Assembly (NCBI RefSeq): GCF_003056345.1
Contig: NZ_PYWB01000003.1
Coordinates: 291,165 to 355,164 of the forward strand
Direction: 5' to 3'
From: Devosia submarina
GTDB lineage: Bacteria; Pseudomonadota; Alphaproteobacteria; Rhizobiales; Devosiaceae
DNA length: 64,000 nucleotides
Below the pieces are notes generated by a model, which was not told the origin of the DNA, made no database searches, and worked only from the letters and a program-made list of their open reading frames with translations. How positions within the stretch are numbered: position 1 is the first letter of the stretch; the number at the start of each line of letters is the position of its first letter. Made by a program: the position numbers and the translations under genes. This document shows positions 10,726 to 20,337 of this stretch, in pieces.

Positions 10726-11571
10726 CTAGGTGCGCAGGCCGGCCATCCAGCTGCCGCTGTTGACGGCGGGCGCGAGGCCTTGCTTGCCCAGGAGCGCAAA
10801 GGCCTGCTGGTACCAGGTGCTGGACGGGTAATTGTGTCCCAGAACGGCAGCGGCGGTGGTGGCCTCATTGGTGAGGCCGAGCGAGAGGTAGGCTTCGGTT
10901 AGGCGATACAGGGCTTCTTCGATATGAGTGGAAGTCTGCCAGGTTTCCACCACTGTGCGGAAGCGGTTGATGGCCGCGGTGTACTGGCCATTGCCCAGAT
11001 AGTACCGGCCAACCGACATTTCCTTGCCCGCGAGCTGGTCATAGGCAACAAGGAGCTTTTCCTGCGCGTCCTTGGCGTATTCGGACTTGGGATAATTGCT
11101 GATCAGGAGGTTGTAGGTGTCGATCGCATCACGCGACAGCTGCTGGTCGCGAGTGATGTCCTTGATCTGGGCGAAATAGGCATTGCCCTTGAGGTAAAGG
11201 ACATAAGGCACGTCCTTGCCATTGGGGTAGATGGCCAGGAACCGGTCCGCTGCAAGGATTGCCTGTTCAAGCTCGCCGCCACGGTAGTTGGCGTAGACCT
11301 GCATAAGCTTGGACTTTTCCACCAGCGGATCGCGCGGATGCTGGCGGTCGAGTTGCTCCAGGCCCTTGATGGCGGTCTGGAAATACTGGCGGTCCATGTC
11401 GTCCAGCGCTTTTTGGTAAAGCGCCTGGGCGGGAATAACGGGCGCTTCCTTGAGCTTGGGCGGCCCAAACAGATTCATGCCGGAGCAGCCGGCCAGAATG
11501 AGCGTGAGCAGGGCAACAGACGCAATCCGACCTGCCCGAGTGGTCAAACCACCAATAAATTCACCTGTCAC
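10726..11571 (-). CDS. bamD: Outer-membrane assembly lipoprotein BamD
   Basis: BamD is the essential lipoprotein partner of BamA in outer-membrane protein insertion. The 281-residue precursor has a lipobox LILAGCSG with the lipidated cysteine at residue 29. TPR-like helical repeats follow (for example ALYQKALDDMDRQYFQTAIK and PKSEYAKDAQEKLLVAYDQL). Length and the YANYRGGELEQAILAADRFL segment match the YfiO/ComL family. It is the next gene after lpxC (90-base gap) and is probably expressed from an upstream promoter of that block. Confidence 0.94.
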   Translation of the reverse strand: MTGEFIGGLTTRAGRIASVALLTLILAGCSGMNLFGPPKLKEAPVIPAQALYQKALDDMDRQYFQTAIKGLEQLDRQHPRDPLVEKSKLMQVYANYRGGELEQAILAADRFLAIYPNGKDVPYVLYLKGNAYFAQIKDITRDQQLSRDAIDTYNLLISNYPKSEYAKDAQEKLLVAYDQLAGKEMSVGRYYLGNGQYTAAINRFRTVVETWQTSTHIEEALYRLTEAYLSLGLTNEATTAAAVLGHNYPSSTWYQQAFALLGKQGLAPAVNSGSWMAGLRT

Positions 11572-11661
11572 GAAGTGCCCCGTTCTTGAAAGCTTTGTCT
11601 TTGCCGCGAAGTATTCAGCAATTGGTCCAAAACTGTGGCGCAGGCCGGCGGCCTTTAGAGG

Positions 11662-12618
11662 CTAGCGAACTGCGCGCAGGTATGGATTAACTGCCAAACC
11701 CGCCGGCTGGTCTTCGAAGGCATCGAATTCCAGCGGCAGATTATCCGCGCTGACTATTTCATAATTGGCTTCGCTCGAAAAGAGACCGGCCAACACATGT
11801 GCGTTGAGTGCGTGACCGCCCTTATAGGAGCGGAAGCGGCCCCAGATCGGAAGGCCACCAAGCGCCAGATCGCCGATGGCATCGAGCAGCTTGTGGCGCA
11901 CGAATTCGTCTTCGTAGCGCAGACCTTGCGGGTTCAGGATCCGGTCATTGTCGATGGTGACCGAATTATCAAGGCTCGACCCCAGCGCATAGCCGGCCTG
12001 GCGCAGGATCTTGGCGTCGCGCACAAAGCCAAAGGTGCGGGCGCGCGAAACGTCTTCGTAATAGCGGCGTGGCGTCCAGTCGAAGATCATGCGCTGGCGG
12101 CCGATCACCTGGGAGTCAAAATCGATCTCGAGATCGAGCGCGCGACCATTGTATGGCTCAAGCGCAGCAAAAGCGTCGTTGTTCCGAACCGTAACGGCGC
12201 GCATGATCTTGAGGAATTTGCGCTGTGCGGGCTGGATTTCGAGACCGACATTGAGGATCGCTTCGGCAAAGGGCCGAGCGCTGCCATCAAGAATGGGGCA
12301 TTCGCTACCATCGAGAGTGATCAAAGCATTGTCGACACCCATGCCTGAAAGGGCCGACATCACATGCTCGATGGTTGCGGCGCTGATGCTGTCGCCCAGA
12401 TCGAGCGTAGTGCAAAGCGTGGTCCGCGTGACGCGGGAAAAATGCACCGGGACGGGCATGGTCACACGGCCGTCACCCAAATCGCGTGAAATGGTGATTC
12501 CAGTATCGGCCGCAGCGGGCCTGATCGTCAGCGTAACGGGCTGGCCGCTGTGAACGCCATAGCCCGAAAAGCTGAGGGCCGCGGCAAGTGTACGCTGGCG
12601 CGTGGAAAGTTTCTGCAT
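11662..12618 (-). CDS. lpxC: UDP-3-O-acyl-N-acetylglucosamine deacetylase
   Basis: LpxC performs the committed step of lipid A synthesis, a zinc-dependent deacetylation in the cytoplasm. The 318-residue protein begins MQKLSTRQRTLAAALSFSGY and carries the zinc ligands of the family: His in SAATIEHVMSALSGMG, and His plus Asp in VRHKLLDAIGDLALGG; the catalytic His is in YKGGHALNAHVL. It lies downstream of ftsZ, as in other alphaproteobacteria, but is insulated from it by a strong intrinsic terminator at 12666-12696. Confidence 0.96.
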   Translation of the reverse strand: MQKLSTRQRTLAAALSFSGYGVHSGQPVTLTIRPAAADTGITISRDLGDGRVTMPVPVHFSRVTRTTLCTTLDLGDSISAATIEHVMSALSGMGVDNALITLDGSECPILDGSARPFAEAILNVGLEIQPAQRKFLKIMRAVTVRNNDAFAALEPYNGRALDLEIDFDSQVIGRQRMIFDWTPRRYYEDVSRARTFGFVRDAKILRQAGYALGSSLDNSVTIDNDRILNPQGLRYEDEFVRHKLLDAIGDLALGGLPIWGRFRSYKGGHALNAHVLAGLFSSEANYEIVSADNLPLEFDAFEDQPAGLAVNPYLRAVR

Positions 12619-12665
12619 ACTGGAACTACTCCGAACAAGCTCGAAAGCTCGAGGCTGTGTTAGCC

Positions 12666-12696
12666 AAAAAAAACTCGGTGCGAAAGTCGCACCGAG
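12666..12696 (-). terminator. Intrinsic terminator of ftsZ
   Basis: On the minus strand a perfect 10-bp stem CTCGGTGCGA/TCGCACCGAG with a 3-base loop is followed by eight T's. It starts 30 bases after the ftsZ stop codon and should uncouple lpxC from ftsZ transcription. Confidence 0.93.
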
Positions 12697-12725
12697 CCAT
12701 GTTTTGTCTGCCGGACAAGGCAGGT

Positions 12726-14417
12726 TTACCCGTGTTTACGCAGGAAGGCTGGGATTTCCAGGCTTTCTTTTTGCGGCGCAGCAGCGGGTTGCCGGCCCTG
12801 CGCATCGAGGTTGCCACGAGCGCCTTCCGAAGCGTGGGGAACACGCGAAGTCCTTGCGCCGCCTGCTTCAATGGCGCTGCGAGCGGCATTGTCGTCGGCT
12901 TGGGAATAACCCGTATCATCACGGCCACCGGCTGCCGGCTGGCCCAGATTGAGGCCAACATTGGAAGCCAGACGCTTGAACAGGGCACGGGCATTGCGTG
13001 GCTCTGCGTCCTGACGTTCCTGCACCTCCTGTGTCCGGCGCGCAACAACCGGAAGCTCCTCGGTCCGCGGCATGCGGCGCTGGGTTTCGGGACGGGCGGC
13101 GCTGGATGGCACGTAGACGCTCGGCACGGGCGATTCGTCGTGCACCATGGTGGGCTCTTCGATCTCGTGCGTCACGGGAGCGGCAGGGATATAGGGCTCG
13201 ACGAAGACGCCGTCGTCTTCCCCGTGCTGGTAGCTCGGCGCGGGCGTTTCAAAGCTGAAGGCTTCGGCAACGGCTTGTTCAACCTGATGCTCGATCTGCT
13301 GAGGAACAACAGGGGCCGCAGCAGGGGCAGCCTGCGGACGCTCGGCGGCGCGTTCCATCTGGACGCGGGTCGGCTCCACGGGAACATGGCGGCGCACTTC
13401 AAGCGGGGTGCGCGATGCATGTGGCTTGGCGGGCTCCAGAGCCTGGACCATGGCCGCATCGGTGCCAGTGGCAACCACGGACACGCGGATGGTGCCGGTG
13501 AGGCTCGGATCGTAGGTAGCGCCCAGGATGATGTTGCAATCGGGATCCACTTCCTCGCGGATGCGGCTGGCTGCTTCATCGACTTCGTAGAGGGTAAGGT
13601 CCGGACCGCCGGTGATGGAGATCAGGAGGCCACGCGCACCCTGCATCGAAACATCATCAAGCAGCGGATTGGCAATGGCGGCTTCAGCGGCGTGGCGGGC
13701 ACGATCTTCGCCTGAGGCTTCGCCGGTACCCATCATCGCCTTGCCCATGCCGCGCATCACGGCGCGCACGTCGGCGAAGTCGAGGTTGATAAGGCCTTCC
13801 TTGACCATCAGATCGGTGATGCAGGCAACGCCGGAGAACAGCACCTGGTCGGCCATCGCGAAAGCGTCGGCGAAGGTGGTCTTCTCGTTGGCAACCCGGA
13901 ACAGATTCTGATTCGGGATAACGATCAGCGTATCGACATGGCGATGGAGCTCATCGATACCGTCTTCGGCAAGGCGGGCACGACGATTGCCTTCGAAGTT
14001 GAAGGGCTTGGTCACAACACCAACGGTCAGGATCCCCTGCTCGCGAGCAGCGCGGGCCACCACAGGCGCAGCGCCGGTGCCGGTACCACCACCCATGCCG
14101 GCAGTGATGAACACCATGTGCGAGCCGGAAAGGTGATCATTGATCTCGTCCCAGCTTTCCTCGGCGGCAGCGCGGCCCACTTCGGGGTGCGAGCCTGCGC
14201 CCAGGCCTTCGGTGACGCCGACGCCGAGCTGGATGATTCGCTGAGCCTTGGAGAGGGCCAGCGCCTGCGCGTCGGTGTTGGCCACAACGAAATCCACGCC
14301 ATCAAGCCCGGATTCGATCATGTTGTTTACAGCGTTGCCGCCAGCGCCACCGCAACCGAATACGGTGATGCGAGGCTTTAGTTCCTGAATGTCCGGGATG
14401 GTGAGGTTGATGGTCAT
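12726..14417 (-). CDS. ftsZ: Cell division protein FtsZ
   Basis: FtsZ is the tubulin-like GTPase that forms the Z ring. The 563-residue protein has the N-terminal loop [14 protein letters not shown], the tubulin signature [10 protein letters not shown] (about residues 109-118) and the synergy-loop region. An unusually long Pro/Ala/Glu-rich linker of roughly 220 residues follows, typical of alphaproteobacteria, then the conserved terminal tail IPAFLRKHG that binds FtsA and other partners. Unlike in most relatives, ftsA is not immediately upstream: DUF4126 and VOC genes intervene, so ftsZ must use the promoter region at 14418-14619. Confidence 0.98.
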   Translation of the reverse strand: MTINLTIPDIQELKPRITVFGCGGAGGNAVNNMIESGLDGVDFVVANTDAQALALSKAQRIIQLGVGVTEGLGAGSHPEVGRAAAEESWDEINDHLSGSHMVFITAGMGGGTGTGAAPVVARAAREQGILTVGVVTKPFNFEGNRRARLAEDGIDELHRHVDTLIVIPNQNLFRVANEKTTFADAFAMADQVLFSGVACITDLMVKEGLINLDFADVRAVMRGMGKAMMGTGEASGEDRARHAAEAAIANPLLDDVSMQGARGLLISITGGPDLTLYEVDEAASRIREEVDPDCNIILGATYDPSLTGTIRVSVVATGTDAAMVQALEPAKPHASRTPLEVRRHVPVEPTRVQMERAAERPQAAPAAAPVVPQQIEHQVEQAVAEAFSFETPAPSYQHGEDDGVFVEPYIPAAPVTHEIEEPTMVHDESPVPSVYVPSSAARPETQRRMPRTEELPVVARRTQEVQERQDAEPRNARALFKRLASNVGLNLGQPAAGGRDDTGYSQADDNAARSAIEAGGARTSRVPHASEGARGNLDAQGRQPAAAPQKESLEIPAFLRKHG

Positions 14418-14466
14418 GAATGGCCTCGTGGTGGCGTTGTTGGGTTAATATTTACCCCGCCAAACG

Positions 14467-14481
14467 TTAACCGGCTCCTAA
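14467..14481. promoter_or_regulatory. Possible CtrA-like site upstream of ftsZ
   Basis: TTAA-N7-CTAA (TTAACCGGCTCCTAA) lies 50 bases upstream of the ftsZ start, within a 200-base divergent intergenic region. CtrA recognises TTAA-N7-TTAA and controls ftsZ in Caulobacter. One half here departs by one base, so this is only suggestive. Confidence 0.35.
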
Positions 14482-14619
14482 CAATTGTCCCACCGGTGTT
14501 AACGGACACGCATTTTGCGAGACAAATCCGCAACAGATTTGTTTCTCGTTAACCACGTCGATGTCGGAAGAGGCACGCCTCGTTCGTCATGACTTCGGGT
14601 TCAACATGGGAGAAAGCCG

Positions 14620-15081
14620 ATGACCAAGATCATGCCCTGCCTTTGGTTCGACGATCGGATCGAGCAGGCCGTCGATTTTTATACCTCAACCTTCCGAGCC
14701 ACGAAGGTTCATCAGCTGGTGCGGCAGGCGCCCGATAAGCCGGCGCTCACGGCTGTGATCGAGCTTGAGGGGCATAAATTCATGCTGCTCAATGGCGGGC
14801 CGCAGTTCCGGTTCACGGAAGCGGTCAGCTTCATGATCGACTGCCAGGATCAGGCGGAGGTCGATTATTTCTGGGACAGGCTGACAGCCGATGGCGGGGA
14901 AGAAAGCATGTGCGGCTGGTGCAAGGACAAGTTTGGTCTCAGCTGGCAGGTTGCGCCCAAGCAGATCTATGAGACCGTTCTTGGCCCTGACAAGGCCGGG
15001 GCCGAACGCGCCATGCAGGCCATGATGGGCATGCGCAAGCTGATCGTTGCGGATCTGCAGAAGGCCTATGCGGGCACTTAG
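14620..15081 (+). CDS. VOC-family (PhnB/glyoxalase-like) protein
   Basis: A 153-residue cytoplasmic protein beginning MTKIMPCLWFDDRIEQAVDF, the hallmark of the PhnB-like '3-demethylubiquinone methyltransferase' branch of the VOC superfamily. KFMLLNGGPQFRFTEAVSFM and SMCGWCKDKFGLSWQVAPK are the other conserved blocks. The superfamily binds metals and small substrates; the reaction cannot be assigned. It is divergent from ftsZ and overlaps the end of the DUF4126 gene by 4 bases. Both genes lie between ftsA and ftsZ, an unusual position. Confidence 0.9.
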   Translation: MTKIMPCLWFDDRIEQAVDFYTSTFRATKVHQLVRQAPDKPALTAVIELEGHKFMLLNGGPQFRFTEAVSFMIDCQDQAEVDYFWDRLTADGGEESMCGWCKDKFGLSWQVAPKQIYETVLGPDKAGAERAMQAMMGMRKLIVADLQKAYAGT

Positions 15082-15557
15082 GGCGCCTGCAGCAGCGCCT
15101 TGGTGCCCGTCAATTCGGGATTGGTGATGGCAAGGCCGGCGCCGAACACGAGGGCATCTTCGACAAGGCCGCTCGGTGTTTGCCCGACGCGGCTCATGGC
15201 CTTTTTGCGCAGGCTGAGCCCAATATAGGAGGAGACGAGCGCTGCGCCCACGGCGATAGCGGCACCGGTGGCGCGCTGACCGCGTGGGGCAAGCGCTGCG
15301 CCGGCATAGGCGGAGGTGATGCTGCGCACGGCGAGCCCCACCGGAATGGTGCGATCAGGCGCGGTCTTCATCTTGTCGCCGCCCATTTCAGCCACCGCAA
15401 AGGCAATGGCGCCGGCAGTGACGATGGGGTGGTGGAAAAGTTTCTGCAGGGGAAGGTCGTCATCCACTTCGCCGCGATAGGTGGCAAGGCCGATGGTAGC
15501 AAGCGGGGTGATGCCGCGCTGGCCCGCGACAAGGCCAATAAGGAGGGATCGAAGCAT
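15078..15557 (-). CDS. DUF4126-family membrane protein
   Basis: A 159-residue hydrophobic protein starting MLRSLLIGLVAGQRGITPLA, with GGDKMKTAPDRTIPVGLAVR as the conserved DUF4126 block and three to four predicted membrane segments. A purine-rich GGAGAA precedes ATG 15557, which decides for this start over one 51 codons upstream. Function unknown. It runs in the same direction as ftsA and ftsZ and lies between them. A partial family A repeat at 15705-15735 separates it from ftsA. Confidence 0.85.
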   Translation of the reverse strand: MLRSLLIGLVAGQRGITPLATIGLATYRGEVDDDLPLQKLFHHPIVTAGAIAFAVAEMGGDKMKTAPDRTIPVGLAVRSITSAYAGAALAPRGQRATGAAIAVGAALVSSYIGLSLRKKAMSRVGQTPSGLVEDALVFGAGLAITNPELTGTKALLQAP

Positions 15558-15704
15558 AGAGGTTCTCCGGGGGTGTTGGTCGGAGAATGGTTTGGGTGGG
15601 ATTTCGATCCGACCCCACCTCCTCTCCCCTTGGCAGCGGTAGGGGACAATGCGGTGTTCGCCAAAGATCTTGCCATGCACCGGACTCATCCAACCTCTAC
15701 GGAT

Positions 15705-15735
15705 CGTCACCCTCAGGTCGAGCCCGAGGGTGACG
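15705..15735. repeat. Palindromic intergenic repeat, family A (half copy 2)
   Basis: CGTCACCCTC and GAGGGTGACG flank an 11-base centre. It lies downstream of ftsA and upstream of the DUF4126 gene. Confidence 0.75.
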
Positions 15736-15782
15736 AGCGGTAATCGGGGACGCGCGGGGGCTGATCCGAGCCGCTTGTCTCG

Positions 15783-17096
15783 TTAGAAGCTCGAGCGCAG
15801 CCAGGAGCCGACGCGGGCGAAATAGCCGTCGGTGCCGGTGAGTTTGCGGCTGGCGCGGGGTTCGGCGTATTCGCGGCTGCAAACCTGGGGGTAGATCAGC
15901 ATGCCCGCGACCGTGGCAAAGGCGGCGCCTTTTGCCATTTCGGGCAGGCCGGCAATACCCATCGGCCGGCCGTTGCGGACATTGCGCGCAAGGGTGCGGC
16001 GGGCGACTTCGGGCAGGCCGGTCATTTCGCTGGCGCCGCCGGTCAGCACAAAGCGGCGGCCGCAGACATCCATCATGCCCGTCGCCTGCATGCGGTCGCG
16101 AATGGCGGTGAGGATTTCCTCGATCCGGGGGCGCATGATGCGGGTCAGCACCGAACGGGCCACCTGTCCCGGCGCTTCGTCATGCATGGAGCCAACCGGC
16201 TGGATCGGGATCAAATCGCGCTCATCGGCCTGACCGGGAAGCACGGAGCCATAGAACGTTTTGAGCCGCTCGGCGTCGGCAATGGAAACCGAGAGCTGGC
16301 GGGCAATGTCCAGGGTAAGGTGATGGCCGCCAATGGCGATGGCATCGGCATAAACCAGATGGCCTTCGTTGAAGACGGACACGGTTGTGGTGGCGCCGCC
16401 GAAATCGACACAGGCAACGCCAAGCTGGGCTTCATCATCGACCAGGGTAGCCAGGCCCGACGCATAAGGGGTGGCGACCAGCGCCTCGATCTGCAGATGG
16501 CAGCGATGAAGAACCAGTTCGAGATTGCGCATGGCGAGCGTCTCGGAGCTGACCACGGCCACATCGACGCCCAGCTTGTCCCCCACCATGCCCTTGGGAT
16601 CACGAATGCCTTTTTGCCCATCAATCGCGTAACCGATCGGCATCGCATGGATGATGGAGCGCTCAGGCCGGACGGAGCGCTCATTGACGGCCCGCAAGAC
16701 GCGGTGGATGTCGGTTTTTTCAACTTCCTGGCCATCCAGCGACACGGCAGCCGAGAAGGTTTCGGAGCCCAGGCGGCCCGCAGTGACATTGACGAGGACC
16801 GATTCAAGCGTGAGGCCGGCGGCGCGCTCGGCCATGCCGACCACGGAGCGAATGGTGTGCTCGGCCTTTTCGATATCGGTGACGACCCCGGACTTGACGC
16901 CTGCAGAGGGACCATAGCCGAAGCCAATTACCTCGGCCTGGTGCGAGCGGCCGCGCAGGGCCTTTCCTTCCGGACGCGGCGTCAGGCGCGCAATCACGCA
17001 GCAGATCTTGGTGGAGCCGATGTCGAGCACGGCGACAAGGGTGGTCTTGCCCGGCTGCACGGGGCGAAGCCGGGAGGTCATGGCGTCGGTCATCAT
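15783..17096 (-). CDS. ftsA: Cell division protein FtsA
   Basis: FtsA is the actin-like ATPase that tethers FtsZ to the membrane. The 437-residue protein has the phosphate-1 loop VAVLDIGSTKICCVIARL, the inserted 1C subdomain, the phosphate-2 region GVACVDFGGATTTVSVFNEG and the adenosine motif RFVLTGGASEMTGL. Its C-terminal end YFARVGSWLRSSF is the amphipathic membrane-targeting helix. Its start overlaps the ftsQ stop by 4 bases, so it is translationally coupled to ftsQ. The next gene is not ftsZ but DUF4126. Confidence 0.96.
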   Translation of the reverse strand: MMTDAMTSRLRPVQPGKTTLVAVLDIGSTKICCVIARLTPRPEGKALRGRSHQAEVIGFGYGPSAGVKSGVVTDIEKAEHTIRSVVGMAERAAGLTLESVLVNVTAGRLGSETFSAAVSLDGQEVEKTDIHRVLRAVNERSVRPERSIIHAMPIGYAIDGQKGIRDPKGMVGDKLGVDVAVVSSETLAMRNLELVLHRCHLQIEALVATPYASGLATLVDDEAQLGVACVDFGGATTTVSVFNEGHLVYADAIAIGGHHLTLDIARQLSVSIADAERLKTFYGSVLPGQADERDLIPIQPVGSMHDEAPGQVARSVLTRIMRPRIEEILTAIRDRMQATGMMDVCGRRFVLTGGASEMTGLPEVARRTLARNVRNGRPMGIAGLPEMAKGAAFATVAGMLIYPQVCSREYAEPRASRKLTGTDGYFARVGSWLRSSF

Positions 17097-18085
17097 TGCG
17101 GGGCGGCCGGTTGGGGAAGTGTTTGGGAGGGAAGGTTGCGCGGCGGAAGCGGATAAGGCTTAGGCGAGCGAATGCGTTCGGCCAGCTCGGCCTTGCGCTT
17201 CTTTTCGTCCTCGGCCAGCTGTTCTTCGGTCTTGTTGGGGCGGACGGCGACGAGGTTGGCGACGCGCAGATCCACAAGGTTCACGTCGCGATCGAGCAGC
17301 TGGTAATGATCCTGGTACATGACCAGATTGCGCAACGCGCGGGCGACGCCCAGCTCGGGCAATTGGACGCGAAGGCCGGTGTCGTAGATCAAATCCCAGC
17401 GGCGGTCGGCAATGCGCGAGAGGGCCACGAGGCCTTCCTTGAGGCTGGGATATTGGTCAAGCGCGCGGATCATGACGAGGGCGTCGTCGCTGGCGCCATC
17501 GCCAACAACGAGCGGCAGCTCGCCATAGGCGCCCCGGTCTTCCCCGATCTGCTCGCCCTTGGCATCCACCAGAAAGGTGATGCCATCAACGCGCCAGCGC
17601 GCCACGGGTTTTTTTTCCGTGACTTCAACAACAACGTCACCGGGATAGGTCTTGCGTACGCTGACCGTCTTGATGGCCGGCAGCTCGGCGATACGTTGGC
17701 GGGCGGCTTCCACATCGAAACTAACAGTGGAGGTATGCGGCTCGATGCCCAGGGCATCAAAGATCGCCTGCTCGCTGGTGAGGGTCTGACCGGTGATGGA
17801 AATTTCGCCAATGGCGAAGCCCGCAGCGGCAAAGCGCCCTTGAGCCATTTCGCCCAGCGTCATGGCGCCAAACATGATGGGTTCGCGCACCTGATAGAGC
17901 CCTACCCCAAGGGCGAGCAGCGCCACCGCGCTGATGCTGCGCACCATGGCCGTGCGGTGCAGGACCCAGGCGCGGCCCCAATTATTGGCGATTTTGCGCC
18001 GCGGAGAGCGCATGGGAACAGGCAGCGCGCTGGGATCGATGATCCGCGCACCAGCGAGAAAGGTCTCGCTTTTTACCTGTTGCAA
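17093..18085 (-). CDS. ftsQ: Cell division protein FtsQ
   Basis: A 330-residue bitopic inner-membrane protein of the divisome. A cytoplasmic segment of about 45 residues is followed by one membrane helix ([14 protein letters not shown]), the POTRA domain ([22 protein letters not shown]) and the beta domain ([19 protein letters not shown]). The C-terminal tail is Pro/Lys-rich. FtsQ links early divisome proteins to FtsL/FtsB/FtsW/FtsI. It overlaps ddl by 13 bases at its start and ftsA by 4 bases at its end, a compact ddl-ftsQ-ftsA unit. Confidence 0.94.
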   Translation of the reverse strand: MQQVKSETFLAGARIIDPSALPVPMRSPRRKIANNWGRAWVLHRTAMVRSISAVALLALGVGLYQVREPIMFGAMTLGEMAQGRFAAAGFAIGEISITGQTLTSEQAIFDALGIEPHTSTVSFDVEAARQRIAELPAIKTVSVRKTYPGDVVVEVTEKKPVARWRVDGITFLVDAKGEQIGEDRGAYGELPLVVGDGASDDALVMIRALDQYPSLKEGLVALSRIADRRWDLIYDTGLRVQLPELGVARALRNLVMYQDHYQLLDRDVNLVDLRVANLVAVRPNKTEEQLAEDEKKRKAELAERIRSPKPYPLPPRNLPSQTLPQPAAPQ

Positions 18086-18993
18086 CTCGCGTCCTCCACC
18101 ATCCAGGCGACCAGTTCTTCATAGGAGTGGCCTGCATGCAGGGCCTGCTCCGGCACCAGCGATGTCTCGGTCATGCCCGGCTGGGTATTGATCTCGAGGC
18201 ACACCAGTTCGCCATCCTCGCCTGCCGCGTCATTGTAGCGGAAGTCACACCGCGTCACGCCCCGGCAGCCGAGAGCCGCATGGGCGGCCAGGCTCAACTT
18301 TTGCACTTTGTCGTAAATTTTCGGTTTCAGCTGGGCTGGAATTACGTGGACTGATCCGCCTTTAGAGTATTTGGCCTCGTAGTCGTAAAAGGCAGCGTCG
18401 GTTACGATTTCGGTGACGCCAAGAGCGACGTCGCCCATCACGGCGCAGGTGAGTTCGCGCCCGGGAATGTAACGCTCGACCATGAGCTCTTCGCCAGAGT
18501 TCCAGTTTTCGCGCAGGATTTCCTGCGGCGGATGGCTGGTGTCGCCCTTGACGATGAAGACACCAAAGCTCGAACCATCGGCGATGGGTTTCATTACATA
18601 GGGCGGCGCCATGACATGAGCGCGGGCTGCTTCCGAGCGCGGAACGATGACGTGGTCGGTGACCGGAATGCCGGCCGCCTTCATCACGATCTTGGCCTGG
18701 TGCTTGTTCATGGCCAGCGCCGAGGCCATGACGCCCGAATGGGTATAGGGAATTTCCAGCAGTTCCAGCACGCCCTGGATCATGCCGCTTTCACCGAACG
18801 GGCCATGCAGCGCATTGAAGGCGACGTCTGGCTTGAGCTCGACCAGCATGTTGGCGATGTTGCGATCGACATCGACTTCGGTGACCTGGTAGCCGGCGCG
18901 GCGCAGGGCCGCAGCGCAGCCAGCGCCCGATTTTAGGGAGACGGGGCGCTCATTAGACCATCCACCCATGAGAACGGCGACGTGTTTGGTCAT
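18073..18993 (-). CDS. ddl: D-alanine--D-alanine ligase
   Basis: Ddl makes the D-Ala-D-Ala dipeptide of the peptidoglycan stem in the cytoplasm. The 306-residue ATP-grasp enzyme shows [20 protein letters not shown], the substrate loop [18 protein letters not shown], the ATP-grasp [15 protein letters not shown] and the metal-binding [19 protein letters not shown] near the end. It is the first gene of the ddl-ftsQ-ftsA block, since a 366-base repeat-filled gap separates it from murB upstream. Confidence 0.96.
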   Translation of the reverse strand: MTKHVAVLMGGWSNERPVSLKSGAGCAAALRRAGYQVTEVDVDRNIANMLVELKPDVAFNALHGPFGESGMIQGVLELLEIPYTHSGVMASALAMNKHQAKIVMKAAGIPVTDHVIVPRSEAARAHVMAPPYVMKPIADGSSFGVFIVKGDTSHPPQEILRENWNSGEELMVERYIPGRELTCAVMGDVALGVTEIVTDAAFYDYEAKYSKGGSVHVIPAQLKPKIYDKVQKLSLAAHAALGCRGVTRCDFRYNDAAGEDGELVCLEINTQPGMTETSLVPEQALHAGHSYEELVAWMVEDASCNR

Positions 18994-19037
18994 GGTGTGG
19001 TCCTGTTATTTGTGGGTCCAGATCTATCGCAACCGCT

Positions 19038-19124
19038 GGCGCCTCCCTCGGACTTGATCCGAGGGCCATTCTCCACCCGGCACAAGCGGCGCGTGACCTC
19101 CGGATCAAGTCCGAGGGAGGCGCC
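19038..19124. repeat. Palindromic intergenic repeat, family A-like (copy 3)
   Basis: Perfect 23-base arms (19038-19060 and 19102-19124; core CCTCGGACTTGATCC) flank a 41-base centre. It lies in the 366-base gap between murB and ddl. Confidence 0.88.
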
Positions 19125-19213
19125 GGTGGTTGAATGGAGAACGCGGTGGGCGCGCACCGAAGGTGCGGCGTAAATTGGAAAGCAATAAGAGCACCATTTA
19201 ACCCCATCCACGA

Positions 19214-19320
19214 TGTCACCCCGGCCTTGAGCCGGGGCCCATCTTGAGATCGATCTACACCTGCTCTTGCGGCGTTCGGCCAGATCTTGGGATGGATTCC
19301 GGCTCAAGGCCGGGATGACA
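19214..19320. repeat. Palindromic intergenic repeat, family A-like (copy 4)
   Basis: Arms TGTCACCCCGGCCTTGAGCC and GGCTCAAGGCCGGGATGACA close a 107-base element in the same murB-ddl gap. With the neighbouring element it fills most of the interval; no gene is seen there. Confidence 0.85.
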
Positions 19321-19359
19321 CCGTGTGTGGGGAGATGGCGGTGCGTGAACCGGGCCAAG

Positions 19360-20337
19360 CTAAACCGCCCCCGTGAACACATCGCCATCGAGGAACTGCC
19401 GCACTTGCTGGCCCGGGAGGAAGTGGCCCATGCGGCGGATTTCCCATTGAAGTTCGATGCCGGAATGGGCGCGGACGCGGTTGCGCACGGTTTCGCCCAG
19501 GGTTTCGATGTCGTGAGCTGTGGCGTTGTCGATGTTGAGGAGGAAATTGGCGTGCAGTTCGCTCATCTGCGCGCCCCCGACGACCAAGCCGCGGCAACCG
19601 GCGGCGTCGATCAGCTTCCAGCTGGAATGGCCTTCGGGATTCTTGAAGGTGGAGCCGCCCGTCTTGGCCTTGGTTGGCTGGGAGGCTTCACGCTTTTCGG
19701 TGATTTCGCGCATTCGCTCGAGAATATCGGCGGGATCACCGGGAAAGCCCTGGTAAACGGCGGAGGTAAAAACGGCGCCACGCGGGCCGTTGCTCTTGCG
19801 GTAGAGATAGCCCATGTCGGCATTGGTGAGGGTGATGATCTCGCCCCGGCGCGTCACGGCGCGCAATTCCACCATGCGGTCGCGCGTTTCTGTGCCGTAG
19901 CAGCCCGCATTCATATAGAGGGCGCCGCCAATGCCGCCGGGAATGCCGCGATAGAAGGTGAGGCCATCAATGCCCGCTTCAGCTGCGGCGTTGGCGACCT
20001 TCACGTCCGGCAAGGATGTGCCGACGCGGATCTTGTGATGAGGGAGGATTTCTATCTGCCCGAAGGCCCTGCCCCCGAGCCTGATGACCACGCCATCTAT
20101 GCCGCCGTCGCGGATAAGAAGGTTCGAGCCCAGCCCGATCACGGTGACGCGGATATCGGCCGGCAAGTGCCGCAGAAAGAAGGCGAGGTCTTCTTCATCG
20201 GCGGGCGTAAAGAACAGCTGCGCCGGACCGCCGACGCGAAACCAGGTCACTTCACTCAAGGGCTGATTGGGGATCAGCCGGCCTCGGACCTCACCGATCC
20301 AGGGCTGGAACTGTGGGACAAGGTCCGGATAGCTCAT
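19360..20337 (-). CDS. murB: UDP-N-acetylenolpyruvoylglucosamine reductase
   Basis: MurB reduces UDP-GlcNAc-enolpyruvate to UDP-MurNAc with NADPH and FAD. The 325-residue protein has the FAD-binding segments [15 protein letters not shown] and [20 protein letters not shown], the [18 protein letters not shown] motif, and [14 protein letters not shown] with the catalytic serine. ATG 20337 overlaps the murC stop by 4 bases, which decides against the start 27 codons upstream. It is the last gene of the ftsW-murG-murC-murB block. Confidence 0.96.
   Translation of the reverse strand: MSYPDLVPQFQPWIGEVRGRLIPNQPLSEVTWFRVGGPAQLFFTPADEEDLAFFLRHLPADIRVTVIGLGSNLLIRDGGIDGVVIRLGGRAFGQIEILPHHKIRVGTSLPDVKVANAAAEAGIDGLTFYRGIPGGIGGALYMNAGCYGTETRDRMVELRAVTRRGEIITLTNADMGYLYRKSNGPRGAVFTSAVYQGFPGDPADILERMREITEKREASQPTKAKTGGSTFKNPEGHSSWKLIDAAGCRGLVVGGAQMSELHANFLLNIDNATAHDIETLGETVRNRVRAHSGIELQWEIRRMGHFLPGQQVRQFLDGDVFTGAV

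Noticed and set aside
14519..14547. Dyad GACAAATC...GATTTGTTTC upstream of the VOC gene as a riboswitch or operator
   Set aside because: Imperfect stem with a bulge and no recognised regulator or aptamer; too little to call.
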